From Marmoricola sp. (GTDB taxonomy: Bacteria; Actinomycetota; Actinomycetes; Propionibacteriales; Nocardioidaceae), in the NCBI GenBank assembly GCA_025965195.1, contig JAOPXK010000081.1, positions 1 through 37,410 of the forward strand: a stretch of 37,410 nt of DNA. Reading direction: 5' to 3'. A program made the position numbers and the translations under genes. How positions within the stretch are numbered: the first letter of the stretch is position 1; every line of letters starts with the position of its first letter. Of the stretch, positions 9,056 through 16,534 are shown piece by piece. The notes beneath the pieces were generated by a model, which saw only the letters and a list, made by a program, of their open reading frames with translations, had not been told where the DNA came from and searched no databases.

Positions 9056-10209
9056 GCTTCGCATCGGTCGTGATCGAGGCCGATGGTGGATCGCGTGGCA
9101 ATCCGGGCCTGTCGGCGTACGGCGCCGTGCTCAAGGACGCCGCCACCGGCGAGGTCATCGCCGAGCGCGCTGAGGCGATCGGCGTCACCACCAACAACGT
9201 TGCGGAGTACCGAGGCCTGATCGCCGGCCTCGAACTGGCAGCCGAGCACGCGCCCGATGCCGGGGTCGAGGTCCGGATGGACTCCAAGCTCGTCGTCGAG
9301 CAGATGTCGGGCAACTGGAAGGTCAAGCATCCGTCGATGCGGCCGCTCGCTGCCCAGGCCCAGAGCCTGGCTCCGATCGGTACGACGTACACCTGGGTGC
9401 CGCGCGAACAGAACAAGCACGCCGACCGGTTGGCCAACGAGGCGCTCGACGGGTTCCCGGTGGACTCGACAAACCCGACCACCGGAGCTCGCTCGACCGC
9501 CGGGAACGACGAGGAGAAGGCCGGCTACCGCGGCTGGTCGGCTCCGGGTGCCCCGCCGACCACGCTGATCCTGGTCAGGCACGGCGTCACCGACCACACC
9601 CTGCGCAAGCTCTTCTCGGGTGGCCTGGCGAGCTCCAACCCGCCCCTGAACGACGAGGGAAAAGCCCAGGCCCGGGCGACGGCGGAGTGGCTCGCGCCGA
9701 TGCGCGACCAGATCGACGCGTTGGTCAGCTCCCCGGTGCGCCGTACTCAGGAGTCGGCGGAGATCATCGGCGAGGTGCTCGGGAAGCCCATCGAGATCGA
9801 GCCCGGCATCGCGGAGATGGAGTTCGGGTCGTGGGACGGGCTGACCTTCGTGGAGGTGCAGGAGAAGTACCCCGACGACCTCTCGGCGTGGCTGGGCAAC
9901 ATCGAGTACGCGCCCGGCGGCGGTGAGTCGTTCGTGGTGGTCCAGGAGCGGGTGCTGGCCGGTCGCGACCGCCTCGTGAAGAAGTACGCCGGGAAGACGA
10001 TCGTCGTGGTCAGCCATGTCACGCCGATCAAGGCGATGGTGGTGGACGCACTGAAGGCGCCGTTGCTCTCGGTCTACCGGATGGAGCTCGCGCCGGCGTC
10101 GGTCACGGTGATCTCGTACTTCGACGGAGGCCCCGACGGTGACGAGCCGATGGCCAACATGCGGCTCTTCAACGCCCGCCCCACCGAGACCGCCTTTCTG
10201 GACGGATAG
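9052..10209 (+). CDS. Bifunctional RNase HI / histidine-phosphatase-family protein (Rv2228c-like)
   Basis: A 385-residue fusion. Residues 1-145 form an RNase HI domain that cleaves RNA in RNA:DNA hybrids, with the acidic catalytic set visible in EADGGSRGNPG, NNVAEYRGL, RMDSKLVVEQM and KHADRLANEA. Residues about 175-380 form a histidine phosphatase (CobC/phosphoglycerate-mutase-like) domain with the nucleophile in LVRHGVTDH, an Arg in SSPVRRTQ and the second His in VVSHVTPIK. In mycobacteria this phosphatase half has alpha-ribazole phosphatase activity in cobalamin synthesis, from what I recall. GTG 9052 overlaps the preceding stop (GTGA), so the nif3, zinc-ribbon and this gene form one transcription unit. 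The TAG stop lies inside the inverted repeat at 10204-10268. Confidence 0.94.
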   Translation: MSFASVVIEADGGSRGNPGLSAYGAVLKDAATGEVIAERAEAIGVTTNNVAEYRGLIAGLELAAEHAPDAGVEVRMDSKLVVEQMSGNWKVKHPSMRPLAAQAQSLAPIGTTYTWVPREQNKHADRLANEALDGFPVDSTNPTTGARSTAGNDEEKAGYRGWSAPGAPPTTLILVRHGVTDHTLRKLFSGGLASSNPPLNDEGKAQARATAEWLAPMRDQIDALVSSPVRRTQESAEIIGEVLGKPIEIEPGIAEMEFGSWDGLTFVEVQEKYPDDLSAWLGNIEYAPGGGESFVVVQERVLAGRDRLVKKYAGKTIVVVSHVTPIKAMVVDALKAPLLSVYRMELAPASVTVISYFDGGPDGDEPMANMRLFNARPTETAFLDG

Positions 10210-10268
10210 TCCGCCACGAAACGGCTGTAATTCCGCCCGGTTCTCAGCCGTTTCGTGGCGGACTATCC
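10204..10268. terminator. Bidirectional terminator: 24-bp perfect inverted repeat between convergent genes
   Basis: The arms 10204-10227 and 10245-10268 are exact reverse complements over 24 bp with a 17-base loop. The element starts within the last codons of the RNase H/phosphatase gene and ends two bases before the yaaA stop. The placement suits a bidirectional terminator, though the arm length is unusual for one. Confidence 0.7.
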
Positions 10269-10269
10269 A

Positions 10270-11085
10270 TCAAATGGCGTCGATGATGACGTCGAGCTGC
10301 TGGCCGGTGGGCTTGGCGGGGCCGACCTCGACCTTCCAGCCGAGCTGGGCGAGGTGGTCGGCCAGCTGCGGTGGCGTGTTGGGGGTGCCGCCGTCGAGCA
10401 GCAGATCGCGGACGATCCGGCCCTTGGTGGCCTTGTTGAAGTGGCTGACGACCTTGCGCTCGGAGCCGACCTGGTGCAGCACCCGGACGGTCGCAACGCG
10501 TGCACCGGTGTCGGCGGACGGGCGCCAGAAGCCGGCGTACATCGTGGACCGGAGATCGATGATGAGGCCGTTGCCGGCAGCGTCGCGCACGACCGGGTCC
10601 AGGTGCTTGCGCCAGTGCGCGGACACGACGCCGACGTCGGGGAGCGTCACGTCACCGGAAAGTCGGTACGCCGGGATCGGATCGTTCGGCCGGACCAGCC
10701 CGAAGAGCGACGAGGTGATCGCCAGCCAGCGGGTGGCACGCCGCTTGGCTGGCCCCTCGAGGGAGGCGATGTCGAGCGCGTCGTACAGCACGCCGGAGTA
10801 GACCTTGTCCGCCCGAGCCGTCGGTGCCGTCAGCAGACCGCCGTTGCGACGGACCTCCTCGGCCTGCGTCGGGCCGAGACCGAGGGTGGCGACGGCGCCT
10901 TCGACCAGCCGCTGGGTCTGCAGCGGTGTCAGTGGGTCGGGGCCCTCCGCGCAGAGGCTCACCAGCGCGGTGAGGACGGTGTCGCGGGCTTCGGTGAGGT
11001 CGATGAAATCGAGGTCCTGCAAGGACATTCGCTTCCCGCGTCGAGGTGGGGTCTTGCCCTCGGAAGGCGGTAGCAGGATCAGCAC
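10270..11085 (-). CDS. yaaA: Peroxide stress protein YaaA (DUF328/UPF0246)
   Basis: A 271-residue YaaA-family protein. In E. coli the family lowers free iron and limits Fenton damage under peroxide stress. The N-terminal motif VLILLPPSEGKTPPRRG is diagnostic, followed by YSGVLYDALD near residue 115 and SSLFGLVRPNDPIPAYRLS near 150. I chose GTG 11085 because the family begins exactly at the VLILLPPSEGK segment; an upstream in-frame start would add 16 unrelated residues. There is no Shine-Dalgarno; instead TACGCT on the minus strand (11097-11092) ends six bases before the GTG, suggesting a leaderless message. It converges on the RNase H/phosphatase gene and is divergent from the RNB ribonuclease gene. 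Confidence 0.92.
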   Translation of the reverse strand: MLILLPPSEGKTPPRRGKRMSLQDLDFIDLTEARDTVLTALVSLCAEGPDPLTPLQTQRLVEGAVATLGLGPTQAEEVRRNGGLLTAPTARADKVYSGVLYDALDIASLEGPAKRRATRWLAITSSLFGLVRPNDPIPAYRLSGDVTLPDVGVVSAHWRKHLDPVVRDAAGNGLIIDLRSTMYAGFWRPSADTGARVATVRVLHQVGSERKVVSHFNKATKGRIVRDLLLDGGTPNTPPQLADHLAQLGWKVEVGPAKPTGQQLDVIIDAI

Positions 11086-11091
11086 CGGCCC

Positions 11092-11097
11092 AGCGTA
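11092..11097 (-). promoter_or_regulatory. -10 element for yaaA, probably leaderless
   Basis: On the minus strand TACGCT (TAnnnT) is followed by six bases and then the GTG start. The geometry is the same as for the nif3-like gene. Confidence 0.45.
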
Positions 11098-11162
11098 GGG
11101 ACCTTGCCGGCAAACCGCCGTGTCGCACGTCACCGAGCGGGGTCGTGTCCGTCACGGCTGAC

Positions 11163-11168
11163 TAGGCT
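11163..11168 (+). promoter_or_regulatory. -10 element for the RNB ribonuclease gene, probably leaderless
   Basis: TAGGCT (TAnnnT) lies seven bases before ATG 11176, with no ribosome binding site in between. Confidence 0.45.
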
Positions 11169-11175
11169 GACGGAC

Positions 11176-12618
11176 ATGGCGAACAGAGTTGTCACCGTCT
11201 GCTCCGACGACGGCGTTGCCGCTCAGGGCCTCCGCAACGGGATCACCACCATCCAGCGGGAACAGCACCTCGACGTGGAGTTCCCGGCCGCTGTCGAGAA
11301 GGCCGCCGAAGCTGCCGCGAAGAGCCCCCGGCTGCCATCGCTGGATCACACGGACATCCCGTTCGTGACGATCGATCCCGAGTCCTCGATGGATCTCGAC
11401 CAGGCGATGCATCTCGAGCGCTCGGGAGACGGGTACGTCGTCCGCTACGCGATCGCTGACCTCGCCGCCTTCATCACCGCCGGCGACGCCATCGACGTCG
11501 AGGCCAACAGGCGCGGCGAGACGCTGTACGGCGCCGACAGCAAGATTCCGCTGCACCCGAAGGCACTGTCCGAGGGCGCGGCCTCGCTGCTCCCGGACCA
11601 GGTCCGTCCCGCGCTGGTGTGGACGATCACCCTCGACAAGACCGGCGAGGGCACCGACGTCAAGCTCGAGCGTGCGTTGGTGAGATCGAGGGCCAAGCTC
11701 AACTACGAAGGCGTCCAGCAGCAGATCGACGCCGGCAGCGCGGACGAGGTCTTCACCCTCCTCCAGGAGGTGGGCGAGCTCCGGCTGGCCAAGGAGGCCG
11801 AGCGCGGAGGCGTCTCGCTGCCGATGCCCGAGCAGGAGATCGAGATCGAGGGCGACACCTGGCGGCTTGAGTTCCGGACGATGCTCCCGGTCGAGAACTG
11901 GAATGCCCAGATCTCGCTGCTCACCGGCTTCGCGGCGGCCTCGATGATGGTCCGCGCCCGGGTCGGCATCCTGCGGACGCTGCCGCCGCCGGAGGCCTGG
12001 GCCGTGAAGCGGCTGCACCGGACGGCCCAGGCACTCAGGGTCGACTGGCCCGACGACCAGCGCTACCCCGACTTCATCCGGTCACTGGATCCGAACAAGC
12101 CGAACGAGGCGGCCATGGTGGTGGCCTGCACGACGCTGCTCCGCGGGGCCGGGTACGCCGGCTTCAACGGCGACCTGCCCGCGCAGCCAGAGCATGCCGC
12201 GCTCGCGTCGGAGTACGCCCACGTCACTGCGCCGTTGCGCAGACTCGTCGACCGCTACGCCCTCGAGGTGTGTGTCGCCCTGTCCGCCGGATCGGAGGTG
12301 CCTGCCTGGGTGCTGGAGAAGCTGCCCGACCTGCCCAAGACGATGGAGGAGTCGGGCCGTCGATCGCATGGCTACGAGGGCGCCGTACTCAGCCTGGTCG
12401 AGGCCGCGACGCTGCAGGACCGGGTGGGACAGAAGTTCGACGGCGTCGTTCTCGAGGCCAGGCGCGACGACCCGCACAAGGGCGACGTACAGCTGCACAC
12501 GCCGGCCGTCGAGGGGAGTGTCACCGCCGCGTCAGGCGACCTTCCCGTGGGCGAAGCCGTCACCGTCACCCTCGCCGAGGCCGACGTTTCGACCCGAGTC
12601 GTCCGTTTCACCCTCTGA
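11176..12618 (+). CDS. RNB-domain ribonuclease (RNase II/R superfamily, short form)
   Basis: A 480-residue 3'-to-5' exoribonuclease-type protein. The catalytic RNB domain starts near residue 55, with the metal-binding aspartates in TIDPESSMDLDQAMH. It continues through YAIADLAAFITAGDAIDVEA, typical of the family, to the HVTAPLRRLVDRYALEV segment near residue 355. Compared with RNase R it lacks obvious N-terminal cold-shock domains and has only a short C-terminal beta-rich tail, as in other actinobacterial short RNB proteins. ATG 11176 is preferred over an upstream frame extension because of the TAnnnT box seven bases upstream. rnpB follows immediately in the same direction, so two RNA-processing genes are neighbours. 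Confidence 0.92.
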   Translation: MANRVVTVCSDDGVAAQGLRNGITTIQREQHLDVEFPAAVEKAAEAAAKSPRLPSLDHTDIPFVTIDPESSMDLDQAMHLERSGDGYVVRYAIADLAAFITAGDAIDVEANRRGETLYGADSKIPLHPKALSEGAASLLPDQVRPALVWTITLDKTGEGTDVKLERALVRSRAKLNYEGVQQQIDAGSADEVFTLLQEVGELRLAKEAERGGVSLPMPEQEIEIEGDTWRLEFRTMLPVENWNAQISLLTGFAAASMMVRARVGILRTLPPPEAWAVKRLHRTAQALRVDWPDDQRYPDFIRSLDPNKPNEAAMVVACTTLLRGAGYAGFNGDLPAQPEHAALASEYAHVTAPLRRLVDRYALEVCVALSAGSEVPAWVLEKLPDLPKTMEESGRRSHGYEGAVLSLVEAATLQDRVGQKFDGVVLEARRDDPHKGDVQLHTPAVEGSVTAASGDLPVGEAVTVTLAEADVSTRVVRFTL

Positions 12619-12625
12619 CCTGCCC

Positions 12626-12631
12626 TATCCT
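12626..12631 (+). promoter_or_regulatory. -10 element of the rnpB promoter
   Basis: TATCCT lies six bases before the predicted 5' end of RNase P RNA (12637). No good -35 is visible at the right distance; the region overlaps the end of the RNB gene. Confidence 0.5.
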
Positions 12632-12636
12632 CAGTC

Positions 12637-13031
12637 GTGCGGATGGGCTGGCCGGGCGACCGCGTCGAAGGAAACTTCGCCGAGGAAGGTCCGGGCTCCA
12701 CAGGGCAAGGTGGTGGGTAACACCCACCCGAGGTGACTCGCGGGAAAGTGCCACAGAAAACAGACCGCCGCTCGCTGTTGAATGCGACAGCGAGCGGTAA
12801 GGGTGAAACGGTGGTGCAAGAGACCACCAGCGCGGCAGGTGACTGTCGCGGCTAGGCAAACCCCACCTGGAGCAAGATCAAACGCAAGCGTTCGAGGGCT
12901 GCTCGCCCGAGCTTGCGGGTAGATCGCCCGAGGGTGTCGGCAACGGCACCCCTAGATGGATGGTCGCCAACCGTGTCGTCGCGAGGCGGTACGGCGAACA
13001 GAACCCGGCCTATGAGCCAGCTCATCCGCAC
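12637..13031 (+). ncRNA. rnpB: RNase P RNA, bacterial type A
   Basis: This is the catalytic RNA of RNase P, which trims the 5' leader of tRNA precursors. The sequence follows the actinobacterial type A RNA closely: GAGGAAGGTCCGGGCTCCAC near 12680, the GGTGACTCGCGGGAAAGTGC block near 12730, CCACAGAAAACAGACCGCC, then GGTAAGGGTGAAACGGTG, GGCAAACCCCACC, and the 3' CAACGGC...AGATGGATGG block near 12950. Helix P1 pairs 12637-12652 with 13016-13031, with one G.U pair. There is no protein gene here; open frames crossing it are chance. Its last 28 bases are the attachment sequence of the island that follows, so its native downstream flank is now about 24 kb away. Confidence 0.95.
13004..13031 (+). other. 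attL: rnpB 3' end, left attachment repeat of the island
   Basis: A 28-bp sequence beginning CCCGGCCTATGAGCCAGC is repeated at 37235-37262 with a single mismatch (T at 13022, C at 37253). A shared CTCTGAC follows both copies after 5-6 bases. The copy here completes rnpB and lies 20 bases from the integrase remnant. Confidence 0.85.
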
Positions 13032-13051
13032 TGGGCCTCTGACCTGGGCGT

Positions 13052-13546
13052 TTACGAATTCGGAGGGGTCTCAGTCCGCAGAGAGTCCGCAAGATTCAGC
13101 AGAACGAGATCGACCGCTTGCCGGGTTCGGTCTGCGGAGTCCGGCCACAGGTGCGAGTACGTGTCGAGGGTCTCTGACGCGGAGCCGCGGCCAAGTCGGG
13201 CCTGAACGGTCTTTACCGATTCGCCGTGCCGGATCAGGAGACTTGCGTAGTAGTGCCGTAGCGCGTGGAAGCCAGTCCCGGCCGGTAGACCCGCTGCCTT
13301 GGCGACCGGTCGCCAGATGTGGCCGAACCTCCGCCGGGTCCAGTGCTCCTCGTCGTGAGTGAACACCAGACCGGCGAAATCGCTAGCCTTCGACGCGGGG
13401 AACGTCTTCAGGCGTGCCTCCAGAGCATCGACGACGACCTGGGGGAGCGGGATGGTCCGGACGCTCGCCTTCGTCTTCGGAGGCCCGTACGACGCGCCGT
13501 GACCCGGAACGGTCAGGAGCTGTCGGTCGACCGACAATGTGCGACG
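13052..13546 (-). pseudogene. Tyrosine integrase, C-terminal catalytic remnant
   Basis: About 165 residues of an actinobacterial phage-type tyrosine recombinase remain. Visible are the beta-hairpin lysine region PPKTKASVRTIPLP, the HALRHYYASLL box (His-x-x-Arg) and the nucleophile tyrosine in ETLDTYSHLWPDS. Family resemblance begins at RRTLSVDRQLL near 13546. Upstream in this frame the sequence no longer looks like an integrase, and a stop occurs near 13617, so the arm-binding and core-binding domains and the box I arginine are absent. The usual LGHxS histidine is arginine here (ARLGRGSAS). A full enzyme has around 370-400 residues. It ends 20 bases from attL, as expected for the element's own integrase. 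I expect it to be inactive. Confidence 0.85.
13073..13094 (+). repeat. Tandem integrase arm-site-like repeats, left end
   Basis: Two adjacent 11-base units, AGTCCGCAGAG (13073-13083) and AGTCCGCAAGA (13084-13094), match two perfect AGTCCGCAAGA units at 37109-37130 in the same orientation. They lie within the 3' end of the integrase remnant, encoding part of its LADSLRT tail. Tandem short repeats near both attachment sites are typical of arm-type binding sites for tyrosine integrases; that role is inferred. Confidence 0.55.
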
Positions 13547-13861
13547 GAGAGCAGTTGGGGCCGGTTCGATGTAGGCAACCGCCGCCGGCCGGCAGCTTCT
13601 TATCCCTGATCACACCCGGTCTACGCGACTCGCGGCCGGGCTAGCGAACAGCCCGCAACGGGCTGACCTCGACCCGCCCGATCGCGTAGTGCATGAGGTG
13701 TGTGGCAGTTCGTTGTTGGAGCGCAGTGAGGCGACTTCTTCGCGGTCGCTGTCCAGTCGTTGGTCTGCCGGGTGCTTGGCAGGGATGACTGAACTTCGGA
13801 TCGGAGGAACCAATGGGCTGCGAACGTCGAAGGCACCCAAGAGCCCGGCGACAGGCGGCTG
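13547..13861. other. Non-coding or decayed stretch
   Basis: No gene can be supported between the integrase remnant and the monooxygenase remnant. Several frames are open, but none has recognisable motifs or a start with a ribosome binding site. A perfect 7-bp hairpin CAGCCCG-CAA-CGGGCTG lies at 13649-13665. The stretch reads as scrambled former coding DNA. Confidence 0.5.
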
Positions 13862-14003
13862 CGGCGAGGATCGGTGACGTCTTGTCGTCGAGAGTTCATT
13901 CGAGATCGGGCGCCTCGAACCGACCTGCACCCCGTCCGAGCTGGAGATTGCGAACGGGCGGCATCCGCGCTGGCGAAGCTGGCCGAACCGGTTTGGCCTG
14001 ACT
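13862..14003 (+). pseudogene. Degenerate 3'-end fragment of a FAD monooxygenase gene
   Basis: The sequence aligns by eye with the last ~135 bases of the intact monooxygenase gene at the other end of the island (36866-36996). The first ~50 bases, including TTGTCGTCGAGAG and the CGAGATCGG-CGCCTCGA block, are near-identical. The middle differs and carries a net two-base length change, and GCGCTGGCGAAGCTGGCCGAACC is exact apart from its flanks. The reading frame is broken, no upstream part of the gene is present, and no product is expected. Confidence 0.7.
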
Positions 14004-14045
14004 TCGGTCTCGCCACCATCCGGAGCCGCGTGCGCCGACGCCCAG

Positions 14046-14588
14046 TCAGCCGACTGCGTTGCCGTCGATCAAAACGAAGGCGATGACGCACGGCTCATCC
14101 GAGCGGTTGGACCAGATGTGCCTGGTCCCGCGCTGGACAAGAGCATCTCCGGCTGAGAGCAGTGTCTCCTGCGCGTCGAGTACAGCCCAGATCTCGCCGC
14201 TCAGGACGATGCAGTAGTCGATGGAGGGGGTGGCGTGTATCTGCCTGCGGGCGATCTCCTCGCCCTCCGCGCCCGGAGCTCGCCAGACTGAATCCGGCGG
14301 GAACTCGACGGTACGGAAGATCGAGCCGTTCGCTGGCGGGGCAACGGGCAAGGGATCCACGGGTAGATCAATGGCTGGGCCGTCGTTGACGGCCGGTGTC
14401 TCCATCGTGCGCCACAGCTGAGTGACGACGAACTGATCGGTGTTCGCCTGACAGGTCACGTGGGGACTCACGTCGTCGATGGCAATGACGGACTGTCCGT
14501 GCTCGTCGAGACCGGTGACGACCCGCCTGATCTTGCGGGTCGTCGGCGCAGGTGTGAGGTCCAGCGACGTCACGAGATTCTCGGCCAT
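14046..14588 (-). CDS. Cupin-domain protein
   Basis: A 180-residue single-domain cupin with the beta-barrel in its C-terminal half: SIDYCIVLSGEIWAVLD followed by LLSAGDALVQRGTRHIWSNRS and CVIAFVLID, the two conserved cupin motifs. The first motif has no HxH pair where metal-binding cupins usually carry it, so metal-dependent catalysis is doubtful; a binding or isomerase role is possible. ATG 14588 has a GGAGA about six bases upstream. An upstream frame extension into the CocE gene is rejected. It follows the CocE-type hydrolase gene by 67 bases on the same strand, so the two are likely co-transcribed. Function in the pathway is unknown. Confidence 0.85.
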   Translation of the reverse strand: MAENLVTSLDLTPAPTTRKIRRVVTGLDEHGQSVIAIDDVSPHVTCQANTDQFVVTQLWRTMETPAVNDGPAIDLPVDPLPVAPPANGSIFRTVEFPPDSVWRAPGAEGEEIARRQIHATPSIDYCIVLSGEIWAVLDAQETLLSAGDALVQRGTRHIWSNRSDEPCVIAFVLIDGNAVG

Positions 14589-14655
14589 GGCTTCTCCGTT
14601 TCGGTGTTTCGTAGGTTCGTGTTGGGACACGTATCGAGCAGGACCGTGGTCCAGC

Positions 14656-16464
14656 TCAGGCGTCGCTCGAGCTCGGCGCCGGCACCTGCGGAATGACCGG
14701 CAGTAGCACGTGCGACGGGTACGCCGGGTTGTGAAAGATGTTGTGGAGCGTCGTACGGGAGCTGCAGAGGTGGTACGGGACGTACTCGACATCGGTAGCA
14801 CCGGCAACCCCGGTGGGCCGGTCCATGCTGGCTATCTCGACACAGATGCGGTGTCCAGCACGGAATAGGTTCGCCGTGGCCAGGATCTCGATGTTGTACT
14901 CGGTGACCTCGCCCGGAACAACGGGCGCCGCGGCCTCTCTAGTCAGTTGGTGGAACGGCTTCCACGCGGTGCTTCGCTCGGTGTCGAGCGCACGGTTGGA
15001 AGCCTTCAGCCACCCTCGGGTCAGCTCTCGCTCATGCAGATCGGTCGGTACTTCGAACTCGCCTTCGCGGGCGCTGCGGACCGACGGATCCGGCCCCACG
15101 TCCTTGAGGATGACCATCCAGTTGGTGTCCTCCTGGTCGATCGAGGCCCAGAGCTTCAGGCTCGAGGGCCCCGCGATCAGCACGTCGTGGGGGAGCGGGT
15201 CTGTCATGAACCGCAGCTTGGCAACCGAGCGGGTGTGCGTGAGCGGCATCTGGACGAAGGAGTCCGGGGGGATCAGATCATCGGAGGACCCTGGGGTGAA
15301 CTCCTGGCTCCGCAGTCGTTCCCAGCTCGTCAGATAGAGCTTGGTCCACTCGGTCTCCGGTAGCGGCCAGTCAGTGCCGGTGCGCCACTCGTTGGCGCCG
15401 CTGACCCAGTACTTCACCGGAGGCTCGTCGAGGATGCCGGTGTCGATCCCCTTCAACCAGTGGTCGTACCAGCGAACGATCTCGTGGTGCAGGCCGTGGA
15501 ACGGTCGCTCCAGGTGGGCGTGGCTCAGGAAGAGCAGCTTCTTGGGGATGTCCTCGAGGTGCCGCCAGTAGGTCTGGGCTCCCTGCAGGTGCGTCTTGTA
15601 GGTGTAGCCGTACCAGCCCGCTCCTGTGTAGACAGGGATCTTGATGTTCTTGAACTCAGCCTCGCTGCGTTCGACCGTTCCTGCCTCCTCGAACGGATTG
15701 ATCAAGGTCTCGAAGACGCCTGGCATGTGCTGGCCCTTCATGCTGAGCACGTTGAGGATATGTCCGTACATCGCGTAGTCGGGGTTGGCCATCGCAGCGC
15801 GCCACAGCTCCTGACGGGCCTCTGACAGCTCTGGAGGCAAGCCTTTGTCCTGGTGCATGACGTTGAAGTGCCCGACCAGGTAGCGGAAGAGACTCAGCAC
15901 GCCCCCGGGGTGCTCCTCGCGGAACCCGCCGAGCGTGCCGTAGGCGCCACGCGGGTCGTAGGGAAAGATCGCCTTCAGGGCCGGCGGGCCCTGGCGCGCG
16001 ACGTGCATCTGCTCGGCTCCGAAGCCCGAGATGCCGATCATGCCGACGTCGCCGTTGCACCACGGTTGCTGGGCGATCCACTCGATCAGGTCGTAGGAGT
16101 CGAACTCGCGCGAGCCACCTCCCTCGGACTTGCCGATGCCGCGCGGCATGCTCACGACGTGTACGTAGCCGCGCGAGGTGATGAATCGCGTGTCGCCGGC
16201 CTCGGTGGCCCCAATCCATAGCGGTGACCACGCCGGTTGCGGAGGCAGGCTAGTTGCGTCAGGTGTCGCCAGCTCCTTGTTGTAGATCGCGAAGGCCAAC
16301 AGGACGGGAAGAGGCTCGTCGGTATCCGGGCGGTAGACGTCCGCACACAGTCGTGTGCCGTCGCGCATCGTCACGTAGACATCGGTCTCGGCAATCAGGC
16401 CCGAGTGGGTGGCCTTGCTGCGGTACTGGCTGGGAAGTTCCGGGTTCGGTGCGAGCTCGCCCAT
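14656..16464 (-). CDS. CocE/NonD family hydrolase (X-Pro dipeptidyl-peptidase S15-like)
   Basis: A 602-residue alpha/beta hydrolase of the CocE/NonD type, enzymes that hydrolyse esters or amides of small molecules. The N-terminal domain begins DVYVTMRDGTRLCADVYRP (residues 28-46), the nucleophile is Ser146 in GMIGISGFGAE, and the RGIGKSEG strand-turn is at 108-115. The C-terminal jelly-roll domain (about 380-590) includes YNIEILATANLFRAGHRICVEIAS. At the position where CocE enzymes usually read GGWYD, this protein reads GAGWYGY, so the expected acid residue is not obvious. There is no signal peptide, so it acts in the cytoplasm on an imported substrate. GAGGAG about six bases upstream supports ATG 16464. 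It is divergent from the ABC importer operon. Confidence 0.92.
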   Translation of the reverse strand: MGELAPNPELPSQYRSKATHSGLIAETDVYVTMRDGTRLCADVYRPDTDEPLPVLLAFAIYNKELATPDATSLPPQPAWSPLWIGATEAGDTRFITSRGYVHVVSMPRGIGKSEGGGSREFDSYDLIEWIAQQPWCNGDVGMIGISGFGAEQMHVARQGPPALKAIFPYDPRGAYGTLGGFREEHPGGVLSLFRYLVGHFNVMHQDKGLPPELSEARQELWRAAMANPDYAMYGHILNVLSMKGQHMPGVFETLINPFEEAGTVERSEAEFKNIKIPVYTGAGWYGYTYKTHLQGAQTYWRHLEDIPKKLLFLSHAHLERPFHGLHHEIVRWYDHWLKGIDTGILDEPPVKYWVSGANEWRTGTDWPLPETEWTKLYLTSWERLRSQEFTPGSSDDLIPPDSFVQMPLTHTRSVAKLRFMTDPLPHDVLIAGPSSLKLWASIDQEDTNWMVILKDVGPDPSVRSAREGEFEVPTDLHERELTRGWLKASNRALDTERSTAWKPFHQLTREAAAPVVPGEVTEYNIEILATANLFRAGHRICVEIASMDRPTGVAGATDVEYVPYHLCSSRTTLHNIFHNPAYPSHVLLPVIPQVPAPSSSDA

Positions 16465-16534
16465 GGGCTGTCTCCTCGGGTTGATCAGTGCGCAACCGGT
16501 CTGTCAGGTGCGCGATCTGCGAAGCGTTGAAGGC

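Noticed and set aside
12608-13362. Several open frames across the rnpB region
   Set aside because: The region is RNase P RNA with conserved blocks and closing helix P1; the frames show no protein family signal.
13649-13665. 7-bp hairpin CAGCCCG-CAA-CGGGCTG as a terminator
   Set aside because: Short, no T-tract and no gene ending nearby on either strand.
13610-14091. Minus-strand frames of 106 and 156 codons left of the cupin gene
   Set aside because: No motifs, odd composition, and they overlap the antisense of the monooxygenase remnant.
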